Source: Mesorhizobium sp. AR02 (lineage in GTDB: Bacteria > Pseudomonadota > Alphaproteobacteria > Rhizobiales > Rhizobiaceae). From it: DNA of 64,000 nt. A program made the position numbers and the translations under genes. Positions 44,870-54,333 of the stretch are shown one piece after another (the first letter of the stretch is position 1; every line of letters begins with the position of its first letter). The stretch covers positions 6,902,001-6,966,000 of the forward strand of contig NZ_CP080531.1 in the NCBI RefSeq assembly GCF_024746835.1. The letters are read 5' to 3'. Below the pieces are notes generated by a model. The model saw only the letters and a list, made by a program, of their open reading frames with translations. It did no database searches and had not been told where the DNA came from.

Positions 44870-45355
44870 TCAAAGCGTCTTGGCGAGGTCTTCGAGCTGG
44901 TCGGTGCACTGGCCCCAACCCACATGAAAACCCATCGCCTCGTGCTGTTCGCGGTCGGCGACACTCCAATGCCGGACGCGCGCGATGTAGCGGGTCTTGC
45001 CCTCGCCTTCGTCCTCGAAGGTCAGCACGCCGGTCATGAACGGCTTTTCCGATGGCTCCCATGCCTGCGTGTAGGCATCGGTGAAGATGATCTTCTTGCC
45101 GGGAATGACTTCCAGGAAGACGCCGGGGTTGGGGAATTCATTGCCGTCCGGGCCGGCCATGATGACAAGGCTCGAGCCGCCGGTGCGCACATCCATTTCG
45201 GCCCGCGGCGTCGTCCACGGCTTTGGCGCGAACCACTGCGTGATCAGCTTCGGGTCGGTCCAGCAGCGATAGACGTTCTCGCGCGGCGCATCGATGATGC
45301 GGGCGACAACCAGTTCGCGGTCATTGGCGGGGGCGATGTCGAGCTTGGTGGTCAC
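44870..45355 (-). CDS. SRPBCC family protein (AHSA1-like)
   Basis: 161 residues. Starts TTKLDIAPANDRELVVARII, with RENVYRCWTDPKLITQWFAP, GGSSLVIMAGPDG, VIPGKKIIFTDAY and a C-terminal helix GWGQCTDQLEDLAKTL. This is a typical START-like hydrophobic-pocket fold of the AHSA1 type. Function unknown. Soluble and monocistronic as far as can be seen. Confidence 0.87.
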   Translation of the reverse strand: MTTKLDIAPANDRELVVARIIDAPRENVYRCWTDPKLITQWFAPKPWTTPRAEMDVRTGGSSLVIMAGPDGNEFPNPGVFLEVIPGKKIIFTDAYTQAWEPSEKPFMTGVLTFEDEGEGKTRYIARVRHWSVADREQHEAMGFHVGWGQCTDQLEDLAKTL

Positions 45356-45476
45356 GGTGGTCTCCTCGGTTTGATCTGACTTCCGCCCAAGGACGAGCCG
45401 GCAGAACGCAACCCGACATGGCCGGCGAAAAAATTCTGGAGATTATGCGCTGGGGGAACCGCGAACCGAGCCCGCG

Positions 45477-45725
45477 TCAGTGGCGCTTGGCTTGCACCAG
45501 ATAGGCGTCGATCTCGGTCTCGCCGAGCCACTTGGCCGCTTCCAGGCGATGCAGGCCTTCGACGAGGATATGGCGCTTGCCGTCGTGGCGGACCTGGATC
45601 GGCGTCTTCATGCCGTTCTCCAGAATGTCCTCGGCGAGATGGCGGACGGTCTCGGGGTGCAGCGTCTTCTTCCGCGCCGTCGGTACGTAGATGTCGTCGA
45701 CCTTGACCTTTTGCACTCTGAGCAT
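45477..45725 (-). CDS. stand-alone ParB N-terminal-like domain protein
   Basis: 82 residues from MLRVQKVKVDDIYVP, preceded by GGGGACAGGC. It contains only a ParB/Srx-type nuclease fold: HPETVRHLAEDILENGMKTP, IQVRHDGKRHILVEGLHRLEAA (the ParB box-like G-x-x-R-x-x-A) and WLGETEIDAYLV. There is no HTH, so it is not a partition protein. Such miniproteins may bind nucleotide or act as sulfiredoxin-like enzymes. The frame upstream is open, but the chosen start begins the domain. Confidence 0.78.
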   Translation of the reverse strand: MLRVQKVKVDDIYVPTARKKTLHPETVRHLAEDILENGMKTPIQVRHDGKRHILVEGLHRLEAAKWLGETEIDAYLVQAKRH

Positions 45726-45888
45726 GCCTGTCCCCGTGGCGGAGATGCCGCCTCCCCTGAGATAGTCGGTTTGCTGAAGGCGGCCAAGGGCGCGGCTAAC
45801 GAATACCGGGCCTAAGGAGCCGGTTTGCCTGTCGTCGCGCATTTCGATATGGCGTCTCGCGATCGTCAACGAAGGCGCGGAACTTCCC

Positions 45889-46305
45889 ATGAGCAAATCT
45901 CTCGTCACCTTTGTCGGCGTCGCGCATCCCTGGATGTGCGATGTGATGGGACACATGAATGTGCGCCATTACGCGGCGATGTTCGACGATGCCAGTTTCC
46001 AGCTTCTTGGCCATATCGCCGGACAGGATGGCAGCCAGGCTGCGGCAACCGGATGGGCCGATGTGCGCGCCGAAATCGACTATCGCCATGAAACGAAAGC
46101 CGGCTCGCTGATCACCATCCGCTCGCATGTGGTGAAGATCGGCCGCACCTCCGTCACCTTCGAACAGGTCATGTCGGGATCGCTCGACGGCATCGTCCAT
46201 GCATCGAGCCGGACCACCAGCGTGCGCTTCGACCTTGTCGCGCGTGCCTCCGTGGCGCTGGATGAGCCGATGCGCGACCGTGCGGCAGCCTACCTCGTCG
46301 AATAG
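45889..46305 (+). CDS. acyl-CoA thioesterase, hotdog fold (4HBT-like)
   Basis: 138 residues. It shows the 4-hydroxybenzoyl-CoA-thioesterase pattern: WMCDVMGHMNVRHYAAMFDD with the active-site Asp, the hotdog helix and IDYRHETKAGSLITIRSH, then TSVTFEQVM. Thioester hydrolysis of an acyl-CoA is likely; specificity unknown. Convergent with the LysR gene of the next locus. Confidence 0.87.
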   Translation: MSKSLVTFVGVAHPWMCDVMGHMNVRHYAAMFDDASFQLLGHIAGQDGSQAAATGWADVRAEIDYRHETKAGSLITIRSHVVKIGRTSVTFEQVMSGSLDGIVHASSRTTSVRFDLVARASVALDEPMRDRAAAYLVE

Positions 46306-46320
46306 GCCGGCTTCCGCCGT

Positions 46321-47280
46321 TCAACCGTTGTAGATGCGCTCCTCAAACGGCGTCTCGGCGATCAGCGCCTGCAGCCCCGACAGCAGCGCCTTCTCGGCCC
46401 GATTCATCGCCTTGTCGGGATTGGTGAGCAGGAAGATATCGATAGCCGGCGGCGCATCGTAGGGCGGCAGCCGCCATAGCATGCCATCGGCCACGTCGCG
46501 TTGCGCCACATGCAGCGGCAGCGGCCCGATACCGAGCCCGGCGACGATCATGCGCCGTACTTCCTCCAGGCTCGAGGAGACGCCGACGACATCGGCGTTC
46601 AGCCGGGCTTCGCTGCGCAGCAAGGCGACCGGTCGCAGCGCGTCCGAAATATGATCGGTCTGGAAGGAGACCGAGGGCTCGCCCTTCAGATCTGCCAGCG
46701 TCAGTCCGGTCTTTCCATAAAGCCTGTGCTGCGGACCGCAGAAGAAGCCGAAGAATTCACGGTAGACCATCGCATAATCCAGCGCCGGATCACGCTGGCT
46801 GACGAGGCAGATGCCGAAGGAGGCGCGGCGTTCCCGCACCTGCTTGGCGACTTCCGTGCTTGCCGAAACCGAAATGGTGATGCTGGCGCGCGGGTAATTG
46901 CGATGAAACTCCGCCAGCGCCCGATCGAACAGCGGCGAGACGACATGGCTTGCGGTGGCGATCATGACGTGGCCGGTCACGTCGTCGCTGATCCCCCGCA
47001 TCAAGAGCGGCAGCTGCGATATCGAGCCGAACACCTCGACGCTCTGCTCATAGATAAGCCGCCCGACCTCGGTGAGCTCGAAGCGTGTCGCATCACGCTC
47101 GACCAGCCGCCGGCCAACCCGGTCCTCCAGGCGCCGCAAGGCGTTGCTGACGCTGGGCTGCTTGAGATTGAGCCGCTCGGCGGCACGGGTGATGCTCTTC
47201 ACTTCGGCGATGACGACGAACGTCCGCAGAAGGTTCCAGTCGAGGTCCCAGACCAGACGTTCGGGGCGCGGCAAAGCCAT
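46321..47280 (-). CDS. LysR family transcriptional regulator
   Basis: 319 residues. HTH at about 12-70 (LLRTFVVIAEVKSITRAAERLNLKQPSVSNALRRLE), then the periplasmic-binding-like effector domain with HVMIATASHVVSPLF. It diverges from the ABC transporter gene, so it probably controls the catabolic locus at 47.4-56.4 kb. The N-terminal 11 residues (ALPRPERLVWDL) resemble other rhizobial LysR regulators with a tryptophan just before the HTH. Confidence 0.92.
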   Translation of the reverse strand: MALPRPERLVWDLDWNLLRTFVVIAEVKSITRAAERLNLKQPSVSNALRRLEDRVGRRLVERDATRFELTEVGRLIYEQSVEVFGSISQLPLLMRGISDDVTGHVMIATASHVVSPLFDRALAEFHRNYPRASITISVSASTEVAKQVRERRASFGICLVSQRDPALDYAMVYREFFGFFCGPQHRLYGKTGLTLADLKGEPSVSFQTDHISDALRPVALLRSEARLNADVVGVSSSLEEVRRMIVAGLGIGPLPLHVAQRDVADGMLWRLPPYDAPPAIDIFLLTNPDKAMNRAEKALLSGLQALIAETPFEERIYNG

Positions 47281-47313
47281 TCCTGAAATCTATGCTCCCT
47301 ATTCCCATTATCT

Positions 47314-47324
47314 ATTTGCGCAAT
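47314..47324. promoter_or_regulatory. palindromic candidate LysR-type site
   Basis: ATTTGCGCAAT, with central TTGCGCAA, lies in the 136-base divergent intergenic region between the LysR gene and the ABC transporter operon, and sits within a T-N11-A arrangement. A site like this in such a position suits a LysR regulator, but short palindromes occur by chance. Confidence 0.35.
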
Positions 47325-47416
47325 GCTGGCGCAAAGGCAATCCTTGGCCTCAGGAGAGCGCCCTAACGCCTCCCAAGAACAAGCCTTCGCGCTCCATCCA
47401 GAGGACAGAAAATCAG

Positions 47417-48199
47417 ATGAACAGGGTATTTTCCTGCATTGCGGTCACGGCGCTGCTGCTTGCGTCGACCTTCACCACCGTTTCGGCAAGGGCCGACGAT
47501 CTCGAAAAGATCAAGGCGGCGGGTGAACTGAAAATTTCCATGAGCGGGCAATATCCGCCCTTCAACTTCGTCAACGACCAGAACGAGGTCGTCGGCTTCG
47601 ACGCCGATATCGGCAAGGCCATTGCCGAGCGCATCGGCGTCAAGGGCACCATCATCACCACGGCCTGGGACGGCATCATCGCCGGCCTGCTCGCCAACAA
47701 ATACGATACCGTGGTGGGCTCGATGACGATCACGCCCGAACGCGAGAAAGTGGTCGATTTCGTCGGCCCCTACTACCACGCCGGCCGCGCGGTTTTCGTG
47801 AATCAGGATTCCAAAGTGCAGAGCCTGGACGACCTCAAGGGCAAGACCCTTGGCGTGACGCTCGGCGAGACGCACGAGAAATGGGCGCGCCAACAGGGCG
47901 GCTGGGACATCCGCACCTACAAGGGCCTGCCGGAATTGCTGCTGGAGCTGAAGGCCGGCCGCGTCGACGCCATTGTCGTCGACAACATCCCGGTCATGGT
48001 TGCCGTCAAGGAAACCGGAGAGAAGGTGCGCAAGCTCGACACGCCGAACATTGAGGGCGGCAGCGTTGCCATCGGCATCGCCATCCGCAAGGACAATCCG
48101 GAGCTCAAGGCCGCCATGCAGAAGGCGCTGGACGGCATGATGGCCGACGGCACCTACGAGAAGATCTCCAAGCAGTGGGTCGGCAGCGACATCCGCTAA
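47417..48199 (+). CDS. ABC transporter periplasmic amino-acid-type binding protein
   Basis: 260 residues from MNRVFSCIAVTALLL. A signal peptide (about 1-26, ARA cleavage) precedes a family 3 (polar amino acid/opine type) solute-binding domain: IKAAGELKISMSGQYPPFNF, GFDADIGKAIAERIG, DGIIAGLLANKYDTVVGSM, ITPEREKVVDFVGPYY and the C-terminal MADGTYEKISKQW. It captures the substrate in the periplasm for the two permeases and the ATPase that follow. Confidence 0.94.
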   Translation: MNRVFSCIAVTALLLASTFTTVSARADDLEKIKAAGELKISMSGQYPPFNFVNDQNEVVGFDADIGKAIAERIGVKGTIITTAWDGIIAGLLANKYDTVVGSMTITPEREKVVDFVGPYYHAGRAVFVNQDSKVQSLDDLKGKTLGVTLGETHEKWARQQGGWDIRTYKGLPELLLELKAGRVDAIVVDNIPVMVAVKETGEKVRKLDTPNIEGGSVAIGIAIRKDNPELKAAMQKALDGMMADGTYEKISKQWVGSDIR

Positions 48200-48218
48200 T
48201 TTCCTCGAACCTCAGGCG

Positions 48219-48911
48219 ATGCAAATTCGCCTGAGGCCACGCGCCATTTCTGCTGGGCTGATCCATGGATTTCTCCTTGATGCTGCGCGTCTTCCCTTCT
48301 TCGTGGAGACCGCGCTGGTGACGCTGGAACTGACAGCGCTGGCCCTGCTTCTGGGACTGGCCGCGGCAGCACTGGCCGCGACCGCCGGGATGTCGAGGTC
48401 CGCTACCCTGCGCGCCGTCGGCACTGCCTATGTCAGCCTGTTTCGCGGCACGCCCTGCCTGATCCAGCTCTTCGTGCTCTATTTCGGCGGCCCGCAGATC
48501 GGCATCAATCTGGATCCGTTCGCGGCTGGTGTGATCGGCCTTGGCCTCAACATCGGCGCCTATATGGCGGAATCGATCCGCGGCGCGCTTGTGGCGGTCG
48601 ACCGGGGCCAGACAGAGGCTGCTCGCACGATCGGCTTCAGCCGTTTCCAGACCTTTCGCAAGGTGGTGTTGCCGCAGGCAGCGCGGCTGATGATAAGGCC
48701 GCTCGGCGTCAACACGGTCGCCTTGCTGAAGGGCTCCGCACTGGTGTCGACCATCTCGGTGGTGGAGCTGACCTACACCGCCCAGCGCTTCATCGGCTCC
48801 ACCTACAAGCCGTTCGAGATCTTCGGCGTCGCGGCCCTGCTCTACATGATCATGGTCTACGCCGTTGCCCGGGTCGTCGACCTGCTCGACAAGCGCTTCG
48901 CCATCGTCTGA
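48219..48911 (+). CDS. ABC transporter permease (amino-acid type), subunit 1
   Basis: 230 residues with about five transmembrane helices. The EAA-like loop contacting the ATPase is present (GFSRFQTFRKVVLPQAARLM), and YVSLFRGTPCLIQLFVLYFG is the HisM/GlnP signature. First of two permease genes; the pair should form a heterodimer. The start is uncertain within the first 20 residues. Confidence 0.93.
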   Translation: MQIRLRPRAISAGLIHGFLLDAARLPFFVETALVTLELTALALLLGLAAAALAATAGMSRSATLRAVGTAYVSLFRGTPCLIQLFVLYFGGPQIGINLDPFAAGVIGLGLNIGAYMAESIRGALVAVDRGQTEAARTIGFSRFQTFRKVVLPQAARLMIRPLGVNTVALLKGSALVSTISVVELTYTAQRFIGSTYKPFEIFGVAALLYMIMVYAVARVVDLLDKRFAIV

Positions 48912-48923
48912 CGGGAGAGCACA

Positions 48924-49583
48924 ATGCAAGGTCTCGATTTCACCGTCGTCCTACCCTACTGGGACCTGCTGTTGACAGGCGCCTGGTGGACCGCCGTGCT
49001 GACCGTTTCGGCAGGGGCGCTCAGTTTCGTCTTCGGCATCCTGTTTGCCGTCATCGTGCTCTATGCGCCGGCAATTCTCGCCTATCCCGTGCGCGGCTTC
49101 ATGTGGCTATTCATGGGCACGCCGCTGCTGCTGCAGCTGTTCCTGATCTATTTCGGCCTGGTGCAGATCGGCATCGACATCCCGGCGCTGGCCGCCGGCA
49201 TCGTCGGGCTTGGCCTGCACTTTGCCGTCTACAATGCCGACGTCATCCGTGCCGGCATCGTGGCGGTCGACGTCGGCCAGACCGAGGGCGCGCGCAGCAT
49301 CGGCTTCGGCAAGTGGCGGACGCTGCGCCATGTCGTGATACCGCAAGCCATCCGCAACACGGCACCGCCGATCGGCAGCAACCTGATCGCGCTCTTGAAG
49401 GAGTCCTCGATCGTTTCGGTCATCGGCATCGCGGAGCTGGTCCACTCGGCCCAGTTGGCGATCAGCGAAACCTTCCGCCCGTTCGAGTTCTACATCACGG
49501 CCGCCGCGCTCTATTACATCTTGAACCTCGTGCTCGAAGCGGCCTTGCATCGGTTTGAAAGACATGTGGAGGTTTCCCGATGA
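48924..49583 (+). CDS. ABC transporter permease (amino-acid type), subunit 2
   Basis: 219 residues with [20 protein letters not shown] and the EAA loop [20 protein letters not shown]. It matches the first permease in motif order and is the heterodimer partner. Its stop overlaps the ATG of the ATPase gene (ATGA at 49580-49583). Preceded by GGGAGAGCACA. Confidence 0.93.
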   Translation: MQGLDFTVVLPYWDLLLTGAWWTAVLTVSAGALSFVFGILFAVIVLYAPAILAYPVRGFMWLFMGTPLLLQLFLIYFGLVQIGIDIPALAAGIVGLGLHFAVYNADVIRAGIVAVDVGQTEGARSIGFGKWRTLRHVVIPQAIRNTAPPIGSNLIALLKESSIVSVIGIAELVHSAQLAISETFRPFEFYITAAALYYILNLVLEAALHRFERHVEVSR

Positions 49584-50344
49584 GCACGCAGCGGCCAATG
49601 GTCGAGGTCCGCGGCGCACGCAAATCCTTCGGCGTCGTCGAGGTGCTGAAAGGCATAGATTTGTCGGTCGAGCGTGGGCAGATCGTGGCGATCATCGGGC
49701 CGAGCGGCTCCGGCAAGAGCACGCTGCTGCGCTCCATCAACCATCTTGAGACGTTGAATGGCGGCGAAGTCTGGCTGGACGGCGTGCAGGTCAACCAGAA
49801 GCTGTACGGCCAGGCCTTCGAGCGGCATATCAACAAGGTGCGCCAGCAGATGGGCATGGTGTTCCAGCACTTCAATCTGTTCCCGCACCTGACCGTGATC
49901 GAGAACATCACCATGGGGCCGGTGATCCTGAAGGGCATGGCGAAAGCCGACGCCCGGGCCTTGGCGCATGGCCTCTTGTCCAAGGTCGGGCTTGCCGACA
50001 AGATCGATGCCTATCCCTCCAGGCTTTCGGGTGGCCAGAAGCAGCGCGTGGCGATTGCCCGTGCGCTGGCGATGCAGCCCAAGGTGATGCTGTTCGACGA
50101 AGCCACCTCGGCGCTCGATCCGGAACTGGTCGACGAGGTCAACGCGGTGATGAAACAGCTTGCCGCCGAACACATGACCATGCTCATCGTAACGCATGAG
50201 ATGCGCTTTGCCGGCGAGGTGGCCGACCGGGTGCTGTTCATGGACGGCGGCGTGGTCGTTGAGGAAGGCCCACCGGCTGACATTTTTCGCGCGCCGCAGA
50301 AGGAGCGCACCCGCAGCTTCCTCAAGAAATATCTTTCCGCCTGA
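49580..50344 (+). CDS. ABC transporter ATPase (amino-acid type)
   Basis: 254 residues. Walker [10 protein letters not shown], signature [10 protein letters not shown], Walker [13 protein letters not shown] and the switch His in LIVTHEM are all intact. It powers uptake by the permease pair upstream. Translationally coupled to permease 2. Confidence 0.95.
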   Translation: MSTQRPMVEVRGARKSFGVVEVLKGIDLSVERGQIVAIIGPSGSGKSTLLRSINHLETLNGGEVWLDGVQVNQKLYGQAFERHINKVRQQMGMVFQHFNLFPHLTVIENITMGPVILKGMAKADARALAHGLLSKVGLADKIDAYPSRLSGGQKQRVAIARALAMQPKVMLFDEATSALDPELVDEVNAVMKQLAAEHMTMLIVTHEMRFAGEVADRVLFMDGGVVVEEGPPADIFRAPQKERTRSFLKKYLSA

Positions 50345-50349
50345 GCACG

Positions 50350-51993
50350 ATGATGACCAGATTACCCACGGAATTCCCCGATTTCGGACTGACGCCAGAG
50401 CAGCGCCGCCACGCGGTGCGCGGCCACTATTATGAATGGCCAGGCATGGATGGCGAGCGCGGCGAGATCTGGTGCTATAGCGACCATTTTTCCTATCGCG
50501 CCGGTGAGACGGTGACGCTGCATGTCAGTTCGACGGCTCCAGCATTCAACATGGTGATCGTTCGTGACGGCGGCACCGAGACGAAAGTGTTCGAGAAATC
50601 GGGCATTGCGGCGTGCTGGCAGGACACGCCCGACCAATGTTCCGCTGAGGGTTGCGGCTGGGAAGCCGCCTTCGAATTCCGTGTCGAGAACGACTGGCCG
50701 TCCGGTGCCTATCGGGTAACGCTGACTGCCGCTGGCCATGACGGCAAGCCGATCCACAGCCACCATCTTTTCATTGTCTCTCCCCAACCCGGCAGGAAGC
50801 CCGGCCGCGTACTGCAGGTGGCGGCGACGGGCACCTGGCTTGCCTACAACACTTTTGGCGGCTCCAACCACTATCAGGGCATTACCGGGCCAAACCGCGA
50901 CCAGTATTCGCCCATCGTGTCGACGCAACGCCCCTGGTGCCGTGGCTTCGTCGTGCTGCCGAAGGACGCGCCGCGCGTGCCGCTGGAGGTCGCCGTGCCG
51001 CCGAAAACAGTGCCGCGCTATCCGCATATGGAATGGGCGCTCGCCACCGGCCATTCGAAGAAATACGCCTCGTCCGGCTGGGCGAGCTACGACAGCCACT
51101 TCTTCCGCTTCGCCGAGCGGGCGGGCTATGAAATCGACCTCGCCAGCCAGCACGATCTGCATTTCTCACCTGATATTCTCGACGGTTGCGACTGCGCTGT
51201 CTTCGTAGGGCACGACGAGTACTGGACCTGGGAAATGCGCGATGCGGTCGACACTTACGTCGAACGCGGCGGCCATGCGGCGCGTTTTGCCGGCAATTTC
51301 ATGTGGCAGACGCGGCTGGAGGACGAGGGTCGTCGGCAGGTCTGCTACAAATACCGCGCGCGCAAGGAGGATCCCGTCTATCGCGGCGGCGACGTCACCC
51401 GCGCCACCAATTCCTGGGAAGCACCGGAAATCGGCCGACCGGGTTCGGCGACCTTTGGCCTCAACGCGACACGCGGCGTCTATGCCGGCTGGGGCGGCTG
51501 CGCGCCGCGCGGCGTGCGCGGTTTCCCGGTCTACCGGCCCGAACACTGGGCCTTTGCCGGCACCGGCATCTATTATGGCGACCTGTTGGGCGCCGACAGC
51601 CATGTCTATGGCTATGAGGTTGATGGGCTCGATTTCGAGATCCGCGGCGGCCTGCCCTACCCCACATCAGACAGCGGCGCGCCGGATGGCTTGCAGGTTC
51701 TGGCCGTCGGCATGGCTAGCCAAGTTGAGGAAAGCGCCGACATTCCGATCGAGGACCAGTTCCTCACCGACGAGGATGGCCGCTTCACCGCCGAGACTTT
51801 GTTCGGCGAGGCGAGCGACGCCAACCTCGAAAAAGTCAAACGCGGCAACGGCATGATCGTTAATTTCCCGCGCGGCAAGGGCGAGGTGTTCCATGCCGGA
51901 AGCTGCGAATGGGTCGCCGGCCTGCTAAGACAAGACCCAATGGTCGAACGCGTCACCCAAAATATCCTCGATCGTTACCTCGGAAAGTCCTGA
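50350..51993 (+). CDS. N,N-dimethylformamidase large-subunit-like protein
   Basis: 547 residues. The sequence matches the DMFase large-subunit fold: an N-terminal beta-rich region (YEWPGMDGERGEIWCYSDHF, SGAYRVTLTA), then VAATGTWLAYNTFGGSN, RPWCRGFVVL, CDCAVFVGHDEYWTWEMRDA and a late TNSWEAPE. The characterised enzyme cleaves N,N-dimethylformamide with an Fe site on the large subunit; no small-subunit gene was found beside it, and the true substrate may be another amide. It follows the ATPase by 5 bases, so it is in the same operon. Confidence 0.85.
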   Translation: MMTRLPTEFPDFGLTPEQRRHAVRGHYYEWPGMDGERGEIWCYSDHFSYRAGETVTLHVSSTAPAFNMVIVRDGGTETKVFEKSGIAACWQDTPDQCSAEGCGWEAAFEFRVENDWPSGAYRVTLTAAGHDGKPIHSHHLFIVSPQPGRKPGRVLQVAATGTWLAYNTFGGSNHYQGITGPNRDQYSPIVSTQRPWCRGFVVLPKDAPRVPLEVAVPPKTVPRYPHMEWALATGHSKKYASSGWASYDSHFFRFAERAGYEIDLASQHDLHFSPDILDGCDCAVFVGHDEYWTWEMRDAVDTYVERGGHAARFAGNFMWQTRLEDEGRRQVCYKYRARKEDPVYRGGDVTRATNSWEAPEIGRPGSATFGLNATRGVYAGWGGCAPRGVRGFPVYRPEHWAFAGTGIYYGDLLGADSHVYGYEVDGLDFEIRGGLPYPTSDSGAPDGLQVLAVGMASQVEESADIPIEDQFLTDEDGRFTAETLFGEASDANLEKVKRGNGMIVNFPRGKGEVFHAGSCEWVAGLLRQDPMVERVTQNILDRYLGKS

Positions 51994-51994
51994 C

Positions 51995-53380
51995 ATGTCG
52001 AAAGTCCAGCCTGCCGCTCAAGATGTCGACGCCCGGCGCCAATCGCATCTGTTCTACCTCTCCAGCCTGCGCCGGCCGCTGATCGACCGCGCCGAAGGCA
52101 TCTATATGTGGACGCAGGACGGCCGCCGCTTCATCGATGGCTCGAGCGGGCCGATGGTGGCCAATATCGGCCATTCCAACCGCAATGTGCTCGACGCCAT
52201 GAAACGGCAGATGGACCGCGCCACCTTTGCCTATCGGCTGCATTTCGAGAACGAGCCGGCCGAGGAACTGGCGCGTGAACTGGCCGGCAAGCTGCCGGAC
52301 GGCATGGACCGCATCTTCTTCGTCTCGGGCGGCTCCGAAGCGACGGAATCCTGCATCAAGCTGGCGCGGCAATGGGCGGTCGCCACCGGCCAGGCCAGCC
52401 GCTGGAAGGTGATCACCCGCTTCCCCTCCTATCATGGCGGCACGCTGGGTTCGCTGTCGGTCACCGGCGACGACGCGCTGGCCGAAACCTTCGAGCCGAT
52501 GATGCGGGTGATGCCGACCGTGCCGGCGCCGACCGCCTGGCGCGACCGCGACAATCTTTCGCTGGAACAGCGCGGCGTCCGCTATGCCGACATGCTGGAG
52601 GAGAAGATCCTCGCCGAAGGTCCCGAAAGCGTCGTCGCCTTCATCATGGAGCCGATCGGCGGCGCTGCCACGGCCGCTCTTGTGGCACCGGACAGCTATT
52701 ATGCGCGCATCCGCGAGATCTGCGATCGCTACGGCATCCTGCTCATCCATGACGAAGTGATGAGCGGCGCCGGCCGCACCGGCAAATTCCTCGGCGGCGA
52801 CCACTGGAACTGCAAGCCCGACATCGTCGCGCTGTCGAAGGGGCTGGGCTCGGGCTATGCGCCGCTCGGCGCACTGGCCGCCCCGATGCGGCTGGTGCAG
52901 CCGCTGCTTGCTTCCGGCGGCTTCCAGCATGGCCACACCTATGCCGGCAATCCGCTGGCGTGTGCTGCCGGGCTCGCCGTGCTTGGCGAAATGGACAGGC
53001 TCGACCTGATCGCCAATGCCGCCGCCATGGGCGATGTGCTGATGGACGGGCTGAAGGGACTGGCGAGGCGCTTTCCCTTCATCGCCGACGTGCGCGGCAA
53101 GGGTCTGCTCACCGGTGCCGAAATGGTTGCCGATCCGGAGACGCTACGACCGATTGACCAGAGCAAGAAGGCCACGCAGCGGCTGCTCGACCTCGCCTAT
53201 GATCGCGGGCTGATCATCTATGGCCGCCGGGTCAAGGGTGGTGTCGATGGCGACAATTTCATGGTCGCGCCACCGATGATCGTCACCAGCGAACAGGTCG
53301 GCGAGATCGTCTCCATCATTGGCGACTCGCTGGAGGCTCTGGCCGCCGAGCTCGACCTGCCGGTCGAAGGCCGGGGCTAG
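51995..53380 (+). CDS. class III aminotransferase (PLP, omega-type)
   Basis: 461 residues, fold type I. The PLP Lys is in VALSKGLGSGYAPLGAL (about residue 282); VSGGSEATESCIKLAR and FIMEPIGGAA, LIHDEVMSGAGRTGKF give the phosphate and pyridine contacts. Omega-aminotransferases act on amines or beta-amino acids with pyruvate or 2-oxoglutarate as acceptor. The gene begins one base after the previous stop, so the two are tightly linked. Confidence 0.92.
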   Translation: MSKVQPAAQDVDARRQSHLFYLSSLRRPLIDRAEGIYMWTQDGRRFIDGSSGPMVANIGHSNRNVLDAMKRQMDRATFAYRLHFENEPAEELARELAGKLPDGMDRIFFVSGGSEATESCIKLARQWAVATGQASRWKVITRFPSYHGGTLGSLSVTGDDALAETFEPMMRVMPTVPAPTAWRDRDNLSLEQRGVRYADMLEEKILAEGPESVVAFIMEPIGGAATAALVAPDSYYARIREICDRYGILLIHDEVMSGAGRTGKFLGGDHWNCKPDIVALSKGLGSGYAPLGALAAPMRLVQPLLASGGFQHGHTYAGNPLACAAGLAVLGEMDRLDLIANAAAMGDVLMDGLKGLARRFPFIADVRGKGLLTGAEMVADPETLRPIDQSKKATQRLLDLAYDRGLIIYGRRVKGGVDGDNFMVAPPMIVTSEQVGEIVSIIGDSLEALAAELDLPVEGRG

Positions 53381-53384
53381 AAGA

Positions 53385-54314
53385 ATGGCGCCGCGAAAAG
53401 TCATCATCACCTGCGCCGTCACCGGCTCGGTGCACACGCCTTCAATGTCGCCCTATCTGCCGGTGACGCCGGACCAGATCGCGGCGGATGCGATCGCGGC
53501 GTCGGAAGCCGGTGCCTCGATCCTGCATCTGCACGCCCGCGATCCCAAAGATGGCCGCCCAACCGCAGATCCGGACGTGTTCATGCAGTTCCTGCCGCGC
53601 ATCAAGCAGGCGACCGATGCGGTGATCAACATCACCACCGGCGGTTCTTCGCTGATGACGCTGGACCAGCGGCTGGCAGCACCACTGCGCGCCGAGCCCG
53701 AAATGTGCTCGCTCAACATGGGCTCGATGAATTTCGCGCTGTTCCCGATGCTCGACAAGCCAAGGGAATGGCAGCACGAATGGGAGCCAAAGCTGCTCGA
53801 AGCCACACGCGACACCATCTTCAAGAACACCTTCGCCGACATGGAGGGCGTGCTGGAAAGGCTGGGTAAGGGCTGCGGCACGCGCTTCGAATTCGAATGC
53901 TACGATGTCGGCCATCTCTATTCGCTGGCGCATTTCCGTGACCGCGGCCTGGTGTCGGGGCCGCTGTTCATCCAGTTCGTGCTCGGCATTCTGGGCGGCA
54001 TCGGCGCCGATCCGGACAATCTCATCCATATGAAACGCATCGCCGACAAACTGTTCGGCGACAGCTACCAGTTCTCGGTGCTGGCCGCCGGCCGCCAGCA
54101 GATGCCGCTGATCTCGATCGCCGCGGCGATGGGCGGCAATGTCCGTGTCGGGCTGGAAGACAGTCTCTATGACGGCCGCCAGCTGGCGAAATCCAATGCC
54201 GATCAGGTGCGCCGCATCCGTGGCATTCTCGATGGGCTGTCGCTGGAAGTTGCCACGCCGGCCGAAGCGCGTGAGATGCTGGCTCTGAAAGGCGGCGATC
54301 GGGTAGCTTTCTAG
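53385..54314 (+). CDS. beta-keto acid cleavage enzyme (BKACE family)
   Basis: 309 residues with the BKACE (formerly DUF849) core: VIITCAVTGSVHTPSMSPYL, ILHLHARDPKDGRP with the Zn His pair, VINITTGGSS, FECYDVGHLYSL, FIQFVLGILGGIG and NVRVGLEDSLY. These enzymes condense a beta-keto acid with acetyl-CoA to give acetoacetate and a new CoA ester. Four bases after the aminotransferase stop. In the locus it would take a beta-keto acid made by the aminotransferase. Confidence 0.92.
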   Translation: MAPRKVIITCAVTGSVHTPSMSPYLPVTPDQIAADAIAASEAGASILHLHARDPKDGRPTADPDVFMQFLPRIKQATDAVINITTGGSSLMTLDQRLAAPLRAEPEMCSLNMGSMNFALFPMLDKPREWQHEWEPKLLEATRDTIFKNTFADMEGVLERLGKGCGTRFEFECYDVGHLYSLAHFRDRGLVSGPLFIQFVLGILGGIGADPDNLIHMKRIADKLFGDSYQFSVLAAGRQQMPLISIAAAMGGNVRVGLEDSLYDGRQLAKSNADQVRRIRGILDGLSLEVATPAEAREMLALKGGDRVAF

Positions 54315-54333
54315 AAGCAAGGGAGGAGCTGAT

